This document shows positions 37,292 to 49,700 of a stretch of 64,000 bases of DNA, one piece after another. The notes under the pieces are model-generated. The model ran no database searches, had not been told where the DNA came from, and saw nothing but the letters and a program-made list of their open reading frames with translations. The stretch covers positions 1,824,759 through 1,888,758 of the forward strand of contig JARCOQ010000003.1 of the NCBI GenBank assembly GCA_029207755.1. The letters are read 5' to 3'. The translations under genes and the position numbers were made by a program. Origin of the DNA: Chamaea fasciata. Lineage: Eukaryota; Chordata; Aves; Passeriformes; Sylviidae. The stretch's first letter is position 1; each line of letters begins with the position of its first letter.

Positions 37292-40067
37292 CCCCTTCAC
37301 ACCCCCCCTGCCCCTGCTGTTCCTGGGAAAACCAGGGGCTGCAGCTCCAGGGAATGTGCATGGTGTCCCAGGGGATGTGAGGGGCTGGCAGCCTTTGAGA
37401 CCCCTCACCTGGGAAACTTATTGGCAAAATTGAAACTTCGGGGTTTTGTTACCTTTTAATTAGGCTGTGTGTTAACGCCAGCCAGGTTTTGAAGCGGGGA
37501 TGGCACTTTGCACTCCTCACACGATGCAGATTCGTGATTAAAGCACAGATCCCCGTCCCGCACTCTGTGCAGGGCGGGAGGCTGAGCCCTCTGGTTTTGC
37601 CGAGGACACGGTGATGGGGAGAAATGTGTGCCACCAGCAGAGGTGATTTCACAACCAACCCGGGCTAGCGTGCCTGCGAAATGCATGAAACGCTTTGCCT
37701 TGGAAAGCGATGTAGTCTAGTGAGTCACTGCTTTCTTTTGAATTACAGATGAGTAGCCAGCCCTTCGTGATGCAAAGAAAAAAAAAACAAACCAACCAAA
37801 ACTAGGTGTGGAGCTGGAAACAAAGGGAAACGTGTGTTCGTCCTGTCTCAGAGGGCAAGACACTCCGGCTGGCTTGGCCCAAGGAGGTGGCTGTCAGGGC
37901 TGTGCCAGGCTGTGGGAGCACTGGTGAGGGCGGACACGACTCATGGGAGTGACTCCCTGCCTCCTTGACTTCAGGAAAGATGAAAAGAAGATGGAAAAAA
38001 AAAAAAAAATCTCCTAACTCTTGGAGCTTCGCAAGGAACCTTTACCAGAGCAGCAGCTCCATCTCATGGCTTGTGCACTTCACCACAGAGATAGAGATCT
38101 CCCTCCAAAACAGCAATTCCCTCCAGGACTTCCCTACCTCAGCAAAGAGGGAGCAGTAAAAGAGCAACAGCTCCAAACAAGCTCTGTATGGACATTGAAC
38201 TTCCAGCCCTCGCCTTGGCTCTTCCCTTGCAGGGAGATGGTGAGAGACAAAACACAACCCCTTGAGAATCCTCAGAGGGACTTTGAAGATGATATCAAAG
38301 TGTCTCTGATATCCCACCCGAATCGGGGCTTGCATCCCAGACCCCAGCAGGTTATTCCAGTGTGGAGACACGAAGCACAGCTTCACCACTGAGACTTCTG
38401 CTCTCTCTTCAAGGAGGTTTTGAGGTGCTTTCCTTGGTAGCAGCCCTCATGGCGGGGCTGTGTGGACGTGCCTTGGGCTTTGGGTGGCTTCAGGCTTTCT
38501 GTGGGCTCTCCTTGCTCTCTGAAGGACACTTGCTGGAGGTTTCAAAAAATACAATTTTTTTTTTTTTCCCTCCAGTAAAGCCCCGAGGAGCATCAGTGGC
38601 TGAAGGTAAGGAAGGGGTGGCTCTCATGGCCTTAGAACTGTGTCAGGGCCTTATGCAGAGGGGTTTCTGCTGGTGGTTGCTCTGAGGATCAAGAGAGTAA
38701 ATGGGCACATGAACGCAGGCTGGAAAAAGACTCCACACCATGGAAGAGTTCAAGGCTGTTTGGGCAGGTCCCTGTTGCTCAAGGTGCAGAGTCTGGAGTG
38801 CATCAGGTGGGGTGTCTGACCTGGGTTTGTGATCTGTGATTTCCGCCTCTGTCTGGGGAGACTTGAACAAGAATCCAGCCCTGCAGACCTACCTGCTTGC
38901 TTGTTGAAATAATACTTTTTTAAAAAAATCCTATTTGCAAACCTCTCTGGTCACGCTAAAGCAGACCTGGCCGTGTCACGTGGGAAGCCTGTGATGTGGC
39001 ATGAAGCTTGTAGAGGTATTTCATGTCAATTCAAGGCTGAAGAGTGGCAATGGCTGGAATCCTCCTCTGATACCTGCACCTTTCCTGCTGGAGCACCCCG
39101 GCAATAAAAGGCGCCGGAATAATTTGATGAGAGTTGATTTTCACTGTGCAGGAAGAGGGCTCTCCAGGAACGGTGGCAGCCAGCGCTGCGGTGCTGCTCC
39201 CTATGGCAATGAGCTGCTAGTCCTCCAGAGAAGGAAAAACATGAACATCCCGACAGCAGAGCATCTACTTGTGCCCTGGAGAGTTCAGACCGTGGGGCTC
39301 TTCATGGTAACGATGTGGTCCCGCTCCGGCAGGCGAAGGGAGGAGCGGGAGGGGAAGGCACACCCTGCAATTGAAAAGCCACGAAGTCATCTGGGACCTG
39401 CAGGGATAGCAGGATGGAGGCAGTGGTTTGCTCTGTCTCCACAGGTCTGAGGCAGAACAGAGGATCCTTCTGCTTCTCCCGGAGTGGGAAATGCAGGGAA
39501 ACCTCTTCCCCGCGCCGCTGCGTTGCTCCTCCCAGGAGGCTACGCTTTTTCTCCTGGGATTATTCTCAAGGGCATGATGAAAGTGGGAAAGGACAAGAGT
39601 GGGAGAGAGGAGAATAAATGAAGGAGCCTCAGGAAATTATTTTAAACACCTGTTTTATCCAGATGGAGGCTGCCTGGTTCCAGGCTGCAGGGAGGACGAG
39701 GTGGAAGGACGTGCCTGTTGCTGGGATCCATAGGTACCACTCCTTTTCACTGGGAATGCCTTGTTTCCCTTGAACAGCAGAATACAAACCCTCCTGGCTG
39801 ATAGGTATTCAGCTGAGTGATAACATAGTAAAATTATCACCTGGTGGCCCCAAGGAGCCATTGGCTTCAGCATCTTAAATTGCCTGGTAGAAGATCAGTC
39901 CCTGGTCCAGGAACAAGAGAGCAGCTGAGATGAACATTTTCCAAGGGGTGTTGTTTGTACCCAGGTAGGTGACCAAGGTGTTTGGAGCCTTGATTTCACT
40001 GGTCCAAGTCTGGGTGGTGCTGCTACATGGAAACCCTGAACTAACCTACACAGTTGCTCAAGATCAT

Positions 40068-40140
40068 CAAATCCCAGAATAACACGGACCAGGAGGGACT
40101 TCTGGGACCACCCTGCTCAGAGCAGCAAGACTGGGCTGGG
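40068..40140 (-). mobile_element. possible short CR1 3'-end fragment
   Basis: The + strand reads like the reverse complement of a diverged CR1 end: a cccagaataac start, then ggaccaggagggacttctgggacc and an accctgctcagagcag block. About 70 bases are similar and the rest is lost. This is a weak match judged by eye. Confidence 0.35.
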
Positions 40141-41154
40141 TCTCACCCTCATCTCACCTCCAGGACGGAACACGAACACCAAATCCTGGCCACTCCAAAT
40201 ACCCAAATATTGTGGACGGGATGCTCACTTCCCATTTGTTTCAACCCTGTTGCCTGAGGAGCCATACCCAGGCAAGCCATGCACAGGGCAAGGAAAGCTG
40301 CAGCTTGTCTTCATCCCTCCACCGTCTTCATCCCCACCTTTGTGCTCAGTGGTGGGATCCCCCTGATCCTCTGGCCACCCCAAAACCAGCCTGGCAAAAC
40401 CCCACGGACTGCATTTGTCCTACTGCCAGCTGAGAACACCTCAGCAACCCTTGCCCACCACCACTCACACCACGGGGCTGCAGGCAGGACACAGGTGACC
40501 TGTGCTGGTGCTGGAGGGACACAGGTGACCCCCATGGCAGCACAGCCTTGCCTCTGAGCCGCTTCTACTGCTTTCCTCCAGAAGACAAATCTCGTTGAAC
40601 AGCTTGAGCACTGCTTGGCTGTGTGACAGCCAGTTGCTCTGGCAGGTCACTGGGAACAGTCTGTTGCACGATCTCTGCAGTTTCAGGGAGGAGAAGCTTC
40701 CTCATAGCTGAGAGCAGCAGCGAGTGAGGAGTTCAGGGGCTGGGATGCACCTACAGAAGTCAGATCCATCCCTGCTGAGGTCTCAGAGGCCATTCGGGCT
40801 GGGAATCGGTCACCTCTGGCTCCAGCCTTTCCCCAGAGAGCTGGCAAAGGAGGGCAAAGCAAATCCTCCAGCTCCCAGCCGCAGGGATCTCCCTGCAGAA
40901 TTGCCTGTGCAAGAAGGGCCGGGTTTTGGGTGTGCTCCCCTTGGGTGGCACCAAGCCCAGTATTGTGCGAGCTCCTGCTGCAGCAACGTGTGGGAAGTGG
41001 TGTCAGGGGGATGCCAGCCTGGGGAAGCAGGGGGGTGACAGTGGCACCTCAGGAATGGGCTGTCCATCATGCAGCAGGCTGCTGGTGGCGTCCAGGGCAA
41101 GAGGTTGGATTTGGGTTGGATTTGGGACAGGTTGAACTAAAAGCCACACGTCAG

Positions 41155-41587
41155 TCCAGCTAGAAGGATCTGGGAGGGACCAGGGGCTGTTTAGCCTGGA
41201 GAAAAGGAGACTCAGAGGTGACTTTATCACTCTCTACAACTTCCTAAAAGGTGGTTGCAGTCGGGTGGGCGTTGGTCTCGTTCTCCAGGCAGCAACTGAC
41301 AGAACGAAAGGACACAGTCTAAAGCTGTGCCAAGGGGAATTTCGGTTGGATATCAGGAAAATGTTTTTCATGGAAAGAGCGATAAAATACTGGAATGGCC
41401 TGCCTGAGGAGGTGGTGGAGTCACCATGCCTGGATGTGTTTAAAAAAAGACTGGATGTGGCACTCGGTGCCAGGGTTTAGTTGAGGGCATGGGTTGGACT
41501 CGATGATCTTGAAGGTCTCTTCCAACCTGGTGATTCTGTGAGTTCTGTGAATTCTGAGAATTCTGTGAATTCTGAGAATTCTGTGAA
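41155..41587 (+). mobile_element. CR1 LINE, truncated 3' end
   Basis: Contains the typical end of CR1 elements: the GGCTGTTTAGCCTGGAGAA-like block, the CTCTCTACAACTTCCT block, TTGGATATCAGGAAAATGTTT, the GGTGGTGGAGTCACCATG block, GGACTCGATGATCTTGAAGG and TTCCAACCTGG, then a run of ATTCTGTG-like octamers. The 5' part of the LINE, with the endonuclease and most of the reverse transcriptase, is absent, as in most avian copies. This is a non-LTR retrotransposon and supports a bird or other sauropsid host. Confidence 0.93.
41528..41587 (+). repeat. CR1 terminal octamer array
   Basis: Diverged tandem octamers of ATTCTGTG type (with GAATTCTGAG variants) at the end of the CR1 copy. CR1 elements end in short octamer repeats rather than poly(A); this array has about seven units. 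Confidence 0.8.
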
Positions 41588-44575
41588 TCAGCTCTGATTT
41601 GCTGAGTGCTGGTTTCTGTGCTGGCACCCAGCTGCTGCAAGGCTTCTGAATTTCCACACGCCATTCAAAGTCAGGACAAGAACGCTGATAGAAGTGTTTT
41701 CTCAGAAGCATAAAGTTGGTGTTACGTGGATGGCTGTTCTTCTCCGAAAGCCCTGGTGTGCACTCCAGGCTCCCCTTACCCTGCCAGCCATCTTCCCCTG
41801 CATCCCATGGCTGCTGGAAGTGCCCCATTTTCCTGCGCACGAGCAGCTCTGTGATGTGTGCTGAAATCAAACTCCCAGGTCACGGGGGTCACACGTTGAC
41901 CCACCAGCTTTTACCAACGGTGACCACTCAGTTGCAGTAACACTTTGGAACCAAAGAATGCTTTATTCAACTGCTTGTGTGAAGGTAAGGAGATCTTCCA
42001 CAGAGCTTGGGGAAGGAACAGTTAACAGCTGGCTAACCCAGCTGCAAACCCAGGGATCCCACCAAGGTCTCCAGACCATCACTGCCGCTGTGCTTTACCT
42101 CACCCTGTGTCCTCAGGCCACCAAAATCACTCAAAGGCCAAAGGAGAGGTGCCGTGGGATGAGGATTTCCCGTTGGTGTGACCCTGGCGTGGCGAACTCT
42201 GGTCCCCAGCCTGTGCCCATCCTCCACCCAGTGCAAAGGGGCCTGCAGGAAGCTGCAGAGGTGGGGCTGCTGTGTGTTCTTCCTCAGTGCTTCAGGACTG
42301 GTAGAACAGCTCTTAGAGCACAATTTTACTTGGCACAGGCTGGTTTTGTAATGAAAGAAATAAATAAGTGCCATCCTGCTCCGCTGGGAGGTTGAAGTGT
42401 TTCCTTTCTTTTTTTTTTTTTTTTTTTTTGATGATCTGTTTGCACTGAGGCCAAACACTGAATACTTTGGCCTCAAAAACAAAAGTTTTAACAGGAATTG
42501 CAATTGGAAGGAGCCTATAACACAGGCACTCTCGTGCCTTCACCCGTGCCGCCACGGGATTTATTTTACAATTTGTTATGTTTTATTTCAGTTTTTCCTT
42601 TGAAAGTAGAACCGAGTTTGAGCTGCGTGCTGCTGACTCATCCGCTCTGGAGGGAGGCTCGCCCTATATCTGTGCTCTGTGTGCAACCCCAGTGGCTCCC
42701 AACCACCTGAAATCCCAAACCAGGCCAGGGGGGAATGTCCCGGTGGCAGTGAAGGACATGGGGCAGGGCAGGGTAGCATCTCACTCCTTCTCCCTGCAAT
42801 CTTCCTCTTGGAAGTGCCGATCTGAGCTCTGGTTAGCTCATGTGAGATAAATGTGAATGGGAGGGTGAGACTTTTATGTGCTGTGCTCAATACAGAGCAG
42901 CAGGTGAAGCCCTACTCTAGCAGAACTGTACAGGAGCATTTCTACCAATTCCAGCAAGAGCCCTGCAGGCAGGCAGCTTGCAGGGACAGGCTTGGGGAGT
43001 TTCAGGAAGCGTCAAAATAGAGTAAATAATAATAAGCAGAAATAAAAGAATAAATCAGAAAGGGGTTACCTGCTCCGAAGGAATGGCTCTCGTATTTCCT
43101 TCAAAAAGAAAAAACCAACAAAAACACCCACCATGTTATTTACAATCCATTTAACTCACCGAAAAACCCAAACAAATAGAGGTATTAGGTAACTTTAACT
43201 TTTTTTGATAAAACAAAGCTATTTCATATCACGCTATTCAATGGATGAATTCAAATACTTAACATATTGCTCACACAAGTCTGTACACGCAGGATACGTA
43301 TATTCCCTCAAACACCACAACAAGCTAAAGCAACCATTTATTTTTGTGGATGAGGCAGCGTGGAGATGCAAGATCAGGGATCCCACGTAGTCCCAGCTCG
43401 GTGGAGAGCTGCCGCAGGACTGGGATGGGCAGTCCGGGACAGTGGTGGCTGCAGTGGCTCTCTCTCCCTGCAGTGGGGTGGCCTTTGGGTGCCGGGGCTC
43501 AGCACAAGCTGCCTGCCTGAGTGCTCACCTCCTGTCTTGGGAGGGCTGTGAGCTGCCAGCTTGCTGCAGGAGCTGCTTCAGGATGAGGCTTCATGTTACA
43601 GCTTGAGCCAAGTTAACAGCTGCCAACATCAAAAAGGAGTCCTGCTGCAGGCTGTGTCCTTCCGCCCCACACAGGGCGGGTCGGTTCATGGGATGGACAA
43701 AAGCCCACGGGAAAGGAAACTCTTTTTGGGTTGGGGAAAGGAAACTAACAGCTTTTTTTGGGTGGGGTTAGTGTGCTGTCAGCTCCCTGCATGGTCCCGA
43801 GGCTGTGGTTGGAAGAAGGCGGCGAGGGGGCAGCAGGACTGTCCCATTGTGGCTGCTGGCTCAGCTTCACTGCAAGGTGGAAGCGTATCCACAACCGGCT
43901 GGTTTGAAAGGATCTCTTTCAGCTGTGGCTGTAGGAACCAGCCTTGGAGCCTGGCTCTGTTCCTACCCGCCTGTCACTACAGCCACGGGACACCCGGACA
44001 GGGCAGGAGATAAAAATCCTCGTCTCGCCCCTTGTGCAAACACTGGGACCGATCCCCGGCTGGCCGCCTCCACGGCACAGCTCTTTAACCTCGCGCTGGG
44101 CAGCTCCTCTGCAGCACTGCTGCCCTCCCCGGGCTCTGCTCTGATGGCAACGATGCCTGCCCAAGCAAGGCAGCCGCCTTGGCTTCCTCCAGAGCCCCGC
44201 AGGAACCGCGGGCGCTGCCGCTTCCCAAGCCATGGAAAAGCAGGGAGGGGAGGCTCTGCTGCTGCTGGCTCCTGCGCGGAGCCACAACAGCTGGGAGTAA
44301 CAAACCCTGCCTGTTCGTGTTCAATCAGGGATACTGCTGCAAGATAAGGAGATTCAGGTGATTGGTTGACTTATTCTACTTTCCATGAGCCAGCAGCTGA
44401 GTCCTCCTGCCTTTCCCTGCTAGGAATTCGCAAATCGAGTTCACGCTGCAGCGCCTTGTTTTTTTTTTTTTTTATTTTATTTTCCCTCCTGGACCCAAAA
44501 ACGAATTTTCAAGCTATGAATTACCAATGTTTCCAGCTTCTCCTGTGCATATTTGAAAGAGATTTGTTCACTTAC

Positions 44576-44670
44576 CTTCCTGGCTGCTGGAAAAGGTTTT
44601 CTTGACCGGGGAGGCGGTGTGGCCGTCCGCTCCAGGCTCAGTGTCCTCTGCCTGTCGGCGGCTGGTGGGT
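44576..44670 (-). CDS. WDPCP: candidate penultimate WDPCP coding exon
   Basis: On the minus strand there is a strong polypyrimidine acceptor (cttttgttttccaag) and a consensus donor (GGAAG|gtaagtga) 95 nt apart. One frame is open through the exon and ends in phase 0, exactly what the last WDPCP exon needs: two bases then 31 codons (PPAADRQRTLSLERTA, then TPPPRSRKPFPAARK). Its length matches the divergent 31 residues before the last exon as I remember the human protein, but residues show almost no clear match. It could instead be a noncoding-RNA exon or chance. The splice sites and phase are seen; membership of WDPCP is inference. Confidence 0.42.
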
Positions 44671-46489
44671 CTTGGAAAACAAAAGAGAAGTGGTAGAAGG
44701 GGAAGGAGCAGTGACTGCAGAGCTGGAGAGACACTGCAGAGCGGAGCAAAGCTGTTCTGTTTGTTTTCTATCTTTTCAAGTATACAGCAGCCGGTGTAAT
44801 TTCCTGGTTGCAGAGTGCAGCTCTTTTCTGTCAGGTGCCAGTAGGTTTGTTGACTGAGCGTCACTAGGATCACTCATTTGGCCCTGCAGCCACTCCAGCA
44901 CTGTCCTGTCATTCAAAAATGAGGCCTAAAGCTGGTGGGGTTTTTTGGAGTAATCCCAGTTTTGTTAAGCAGGACAGGCTGGGGATGTGCAGCACACATA
45001 GCAGGCAGCAGGCACGGCTGGCAGCCCTGCACAGAGGAACTTGGGCAGATTGCCCAGGAGAGGAGGATATCAGACCCAAAATACAGCGCTGATTTTACTG
45101 ACGTTTTTGCCCCTACACCACTTTCATCACTGAAATCCAAGTTGTGAAGGAGGTGCAGGGAGGAAAGCATCAGCTATGTGTTATGGAAAATGCAGATGGA
45201 ATTTTTTTTTTTTTTTTGGATTTTGCCAGTCTTGATTTCTTCAGTCACCATTAATCTCTGCTTACACAGGCATGTGGAAAAGGCAATCCATTCCCAGTGC
45301 TGTTGAACTGGAAACCTGGAGGCCACATTGTGCCGTCTTGGCTTGCTGACTCGCCACTCGTCCTTCCATCCACAACCTGCCAAGCGCTCAGCAAAGTCCA
45401 AGGGAGAATTTCTTTCATCAAGAATGAGTCAAGTAGAGAAAATAAATGAAACATCCAATGCCAGGCCAGCTGGGGACTCTTTTGGGAGGATTCTCATCAT
45501 CTGGGCAGCTTTTCCTCCTCTGTGGATGTAGTCATGTTTGACTCAAGGAGTGTTTTACTCGAGGGTGGCTTTCAGGTGTGACAGTGGTGTAGCTGTGAGA
45601 ATAGAAACGTGAAGACTTTTGTGCAGCACCCAATTTCTTCACTGCCGCAGTGCAAAACCTCACTCAGCTTTGATAATACAAATCATACGTCCCAGGCATA
45701 AAAAGCTCTTTACGACTGATGAGAACATAAATCATTGAAGAAAAAGGCTGAGATTTTTCCCAGTGCCACATTGTCTTCCCACCACCAGCTGGAAGACAGC
45801 AATGCCAGCAGCTGGGCACATGTAAAGCAACTAAAAGCACCTCTCCTCATCAGCTTTCTCGAGACATTTTTAAGCTGCAGTAATGCAACTCTCCCATCAC
45901 ACTAAGCTTTATTGGTTCAGTGTAAGAAACTAAGAAACTTCACTGGAGACCAGATTATGCTGGTGGCAAAAGCAGGGGGGGGGATTCTTCTGCTCTTCAA
46001 CCCCATTATCTCCTCTGCAGTGTCTTGATCAGCTTTCTTACACACAGCCTCGGATTCTGCCGAGACCCACAAATTGCTTTTTTGGCCGCCAAATTGCCAT
46101 AACCCTTCTATTTTTATGTTTTAAAAGAGCTTAAAACCCTCCATCCTCTTTGGATGTGTCTTTAAAATTGACCAGTACTGGGAGGATTTCATGTATATCC
46201 GAAGGCTTAGAAGAAGATGTTACCTCTACTGAGCTTCTAGTTTTACAGTCAACAGACATGAAAAGCCCAGCGGGGATAAAAGGAACTTAACCAGTTCAGT
46301 CTAATGCATATAAATCTACCTAAGAGCTCAAGGCACTGGAAGTACTCAATGCACTACATTTATCTGAGTCTAAGATACAGAAATGGGTCTTCAGCCCACA
46401 TGCCACATGTCCCATTTTGATGCCAAGTTAATATGAATTAAGAGACTGAGATGAATAAACAAGGTCAGTCTGGGCCGGGCCAAGTTGAA

Positions 46490-46770
46490 TCAATGTAAAA
46501 TAATTGTCAGTATTTTCTGTCAGCAACGCTGGTTTATCTTGGCTCAGGATTCTCGGTGCTATAGATTATAAAATGTTTTCAGTGGAACGGTTGGCAGACA
46601 TTTTATTGATTTTTCTTTGTTTTGTGAATGCTGGAAAAATTTCCATTAAGTATACACGCCATTCATGTGATGAAGCCAAATTGCTTTTTCAAACTTTTCT
46701 TTCTTCAAGTGTGCTAATGCGTTAATACATTAGCAATCTAATTTAATCAAGAGGACCTTTGTCTGGAATC
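46490..46770. promoter_or_regulatory. candidate conserved noncoding element
   Basis: AT-rich, non-repetitive block downstream of OTX1 with a perfect inverted repeat GCTAATG (46713-46719) and CATTAGC (46728-46734) around GTTAATA, and further TAAT sites. Its texture differs from the flanking sequence. Confidence 0.35.
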
Positions 46771-49700
46771 GAGAGCCCATGGAGCACACCTTGATGCATC
46801 TTGAGCACTTACGGGCTAAGAAGAGTTAATTCTGTGTTTTCAAGGTTTAGCTGACTGATTAATTTGCCCCTCTGAATTCGGTAATGTATTATCTCAGTTC
46901 TCCAGATGTAGAAATTCAGGGTGCAACTTTGCACAAAGCCATCTACATCTGCCCGCTGTTGCGCTCTTGAGGGACATGAAGCTCCTGGGCTGAGCAGTGG
47001 TGAAGGATGAGAAGGAAGAGAAGGAAAGACAGGGAAGGCTGCAACAACCAGGCAGGAACAGCACTGGATCCAGCTGAGCTGCTGGATCCCACTTCAGACA
47101 TGAATTTCCTCCACCACATCCCTGCACCACACCCACTAACAGAGTTAATTTGGAACTGGAAAATGCTCAGGCACACAGAGCAGCTGGTAGGATTACTCCT
47201 GGACCTGGCAGATGTTATTCCTCAACCTATATTCTTGCAATTTTGAGGCTGGGTTTGCTTCCTGGTTACAGAGGACCTTTTCAAAGGGTAGAAGCCATAA
47301 CGGTGGTGAATGTTTGTTTTAATTGCACGGAACAGTCAAGTAGGAGTAAGAAATCTATTTAATGATTTTTTTTTGTGACATACAAAAGGCGATGCTGTGG
47401 GATAACTCTTAATTCCTTCTCTCTATGCTGATTTAAGAACCAACACACAGATGTGAAAGATGCTGTTAGAACTTCCTAAGGTTTGGTCAGTGATGCTACA
47501 GGTTCAAAATATACAGACGTGCTCATGAGCTTAAATGAAAACTTCGTAGAGAAGTAGGAATGTGAGTATTTTTAAGTACATAATCAACAAGAAAGTTTCA
47601 TGATAAAAATCACTGTGATGATAAACACTTTTGCTTTCTATCCCAATCACTTTTATTGAAATAATAGATAGCCTAGTTAAAATGGGAGTAGTTCTGGTTT
47701 GGGGAATGGGGACTAGGTAGATGGATAATGAGCTAAAAAACCCCTCCAACCCAGCTTCACACACATCCCCACACTGCCAACAAATGGAAGATATTTAAGA
47801 TATTGGAAGATTAAGCCCACAGAACATTACGGCAAGGAAAGAGAATGACACACTGATGGGAAGGAAACCCACAGTGCAGCTACCAAGGCCAGTGGCAGAG
47901 CAGCGAGCGCAGTCACAGCTCTGTGTGACTCTGGTGCTGGACCCTGACACGGTCACAGGCACTCACTGGTTGACTCATCCAGAAATAATCAATCAGTCAA
48001 TCAGCTCCTTTTGTGTGGCTGAGAGGATCAGCATGCTGCCTTGGTCCTCTGAACAACGGCATCCAAAATGTTCTCCTCAAGCACAGGCTTCTGCTGCAGG
48101 GTTACGCTGATCAAAACGTTTTCATAAGCAGATAACAAGAATAATGGGAGGACAAGAACTTCCAGGCTAAAACACAGCAGACCCTTGGAAGGAGAGAAGG
48201 CGATGGTCAATGCCAAATGTAAGCCAGAGGTGAGATCTTTATCTTACAGAATCATTCACTGGACTGTGCATTGCTGGTGGTTTTTAGCTGTTCTTTTTAA
48301 TGTTAGAGTGAAAGAAATGAGGCAGCAAATGAAACACTGCTTCCTGGAATGTTGTCCTGAAATCTTTACTGCCCATAACTTTGTGTGTGGCTCAGAAAGC
48401 TGACTACAGCTCTCCACTGGCAGCAACACCACTGCTGCTTCCATAAAACACCACAGAGTTAAACCAAGAAGTTCTTAAAGAAATAAACCCTTGAGATTGT
48501 TTTATGAATGATTATTTTGTTTCCAGCCTTTTGTGTCCATTTTCTGTCCCTTGTCTTCATCCCAGAAGATGGGTAAGCAAAGGAGATGATGATGTGAAGA
48601 GTTAGTTGAAGCGACTTTTTAACCACACAGCCTGAAGACTGGGCTTCAGTTACACATATGCAGATGTCAAACTTCCTGAAGGGCATCAGAAACAAGGTTT
48701 ATTAAGCACGTGAAATGAGTCTTCTGCTAGTCTTCACAGGGCCCTTGCTGGTGACTTCTGCCTGGATGCAACTCATGAGATACGCCTCAGCTGTCCCAAG
48801 AGCTGAAACACAAGGAAGAAAGAAAAATGTGCGGGAGATGAGCTTCCAGAAAGTTGAGTGAAATGCAGATTCGGGACAGCACCCGGGACTGACAGGGGTG
48901 GTTGTGTTAGAAATGCAGAAATGCAGAAATTGGTGTGACCAGCTGATACAAAGATGTGAACCCAAGGCAGATAACAAGAGACTGTGAAAGAAGAAAGGAC
49001 AGCCATTGCTGAAGAACTGCAAAGTCCTGGTGTGGTCTCTTACAGGAACTCAAAGAACCACTGCCATCCAGGAGAAGCCAATTAAAAACCCAGAAGTGGT
49101 GGAGTTTCTGTGACAGAGAGATGAAACACTCCAACGACCGCAGAACTGAGAACAGCGCTATTTATGCAGGGCCCCAACACCAAAACTTTCTTTTTTTTTT
49201 TTATCGAGATTTCTTCACATGAAGAAGTCTGATGCAGACTTGGCAGCAGATGAGCAGTACAAGAGCAACTCTGTGAAACTGGAGGTGAACCAAGCCACGG
49301 CTGGGTGCTTGTAACCATCTGCGGCTTTCTTTAAGCACAGGGAAGAAGCTGTCGGAGTCACCTGTGCCTCAGCAGGTGACCTTCCCAGCCGGCTGGTGTG
49401 TTGTCACAGGGAGTGTCTTCGAAACCTAAATTCTTGTTGGCAGGCTTCAAGCAGATGTGGCCAGCCAGGAGAGCCGTGGGAAGTTTTCTTCCACAGCACT
49501 GTAAGCGGTCACCAAAAATCTCCGGCTTCTCCTGGCGGAGGTCAGCGGCATCTCCAGGCGTCCACAGGCAGAGGAGCTGGAGCTCGGGTGGGAGCTTGCT
49601 TTATGCTCTCCATTGGGAAATCCCAGCCGTTTATGCAGCTCTGGTGATTGCAAGGAACCGCTCCTGAGGCTCAGCTCATGGTGACCCACCTGGGTAGGTG

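Larger units (their letters stand above)
37058..44575 (-). other. WDPCP: presumed last intron of WDPCP
   Basis: Lies between the last exon and the candidate penultimate exon. It holds a 26-bp direct repeat (37235-37291), the CR1 copy at 41155-41587, a faint CR1 fragment near 40068, and a poly-T run at about 42410-42429. Open frames here show no family features. Confidence 0.45.

Noticed and set aside
39001..39450. 149-codon open frame on the plus strand
   Set aside because: No family likeness and low-complexity basic stretches; it lies in presumed intron. A conservation test could reopen it.
44568..44670. Second open frame (SRRQAEDTEPGADG) through the candidate exon at 44576-44670
   Set aside because: It ends in phase 1, which would shift the WDPCP last exon out of frame. 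The other frame fits.
48028..48216. Minus-strand frame with LQQKPVLEENILDAVVQRT
   Set aside because: Looks coding-like in residue use, but no acceptor keeps this frame and it does not match WDPCP as far as I can recall.
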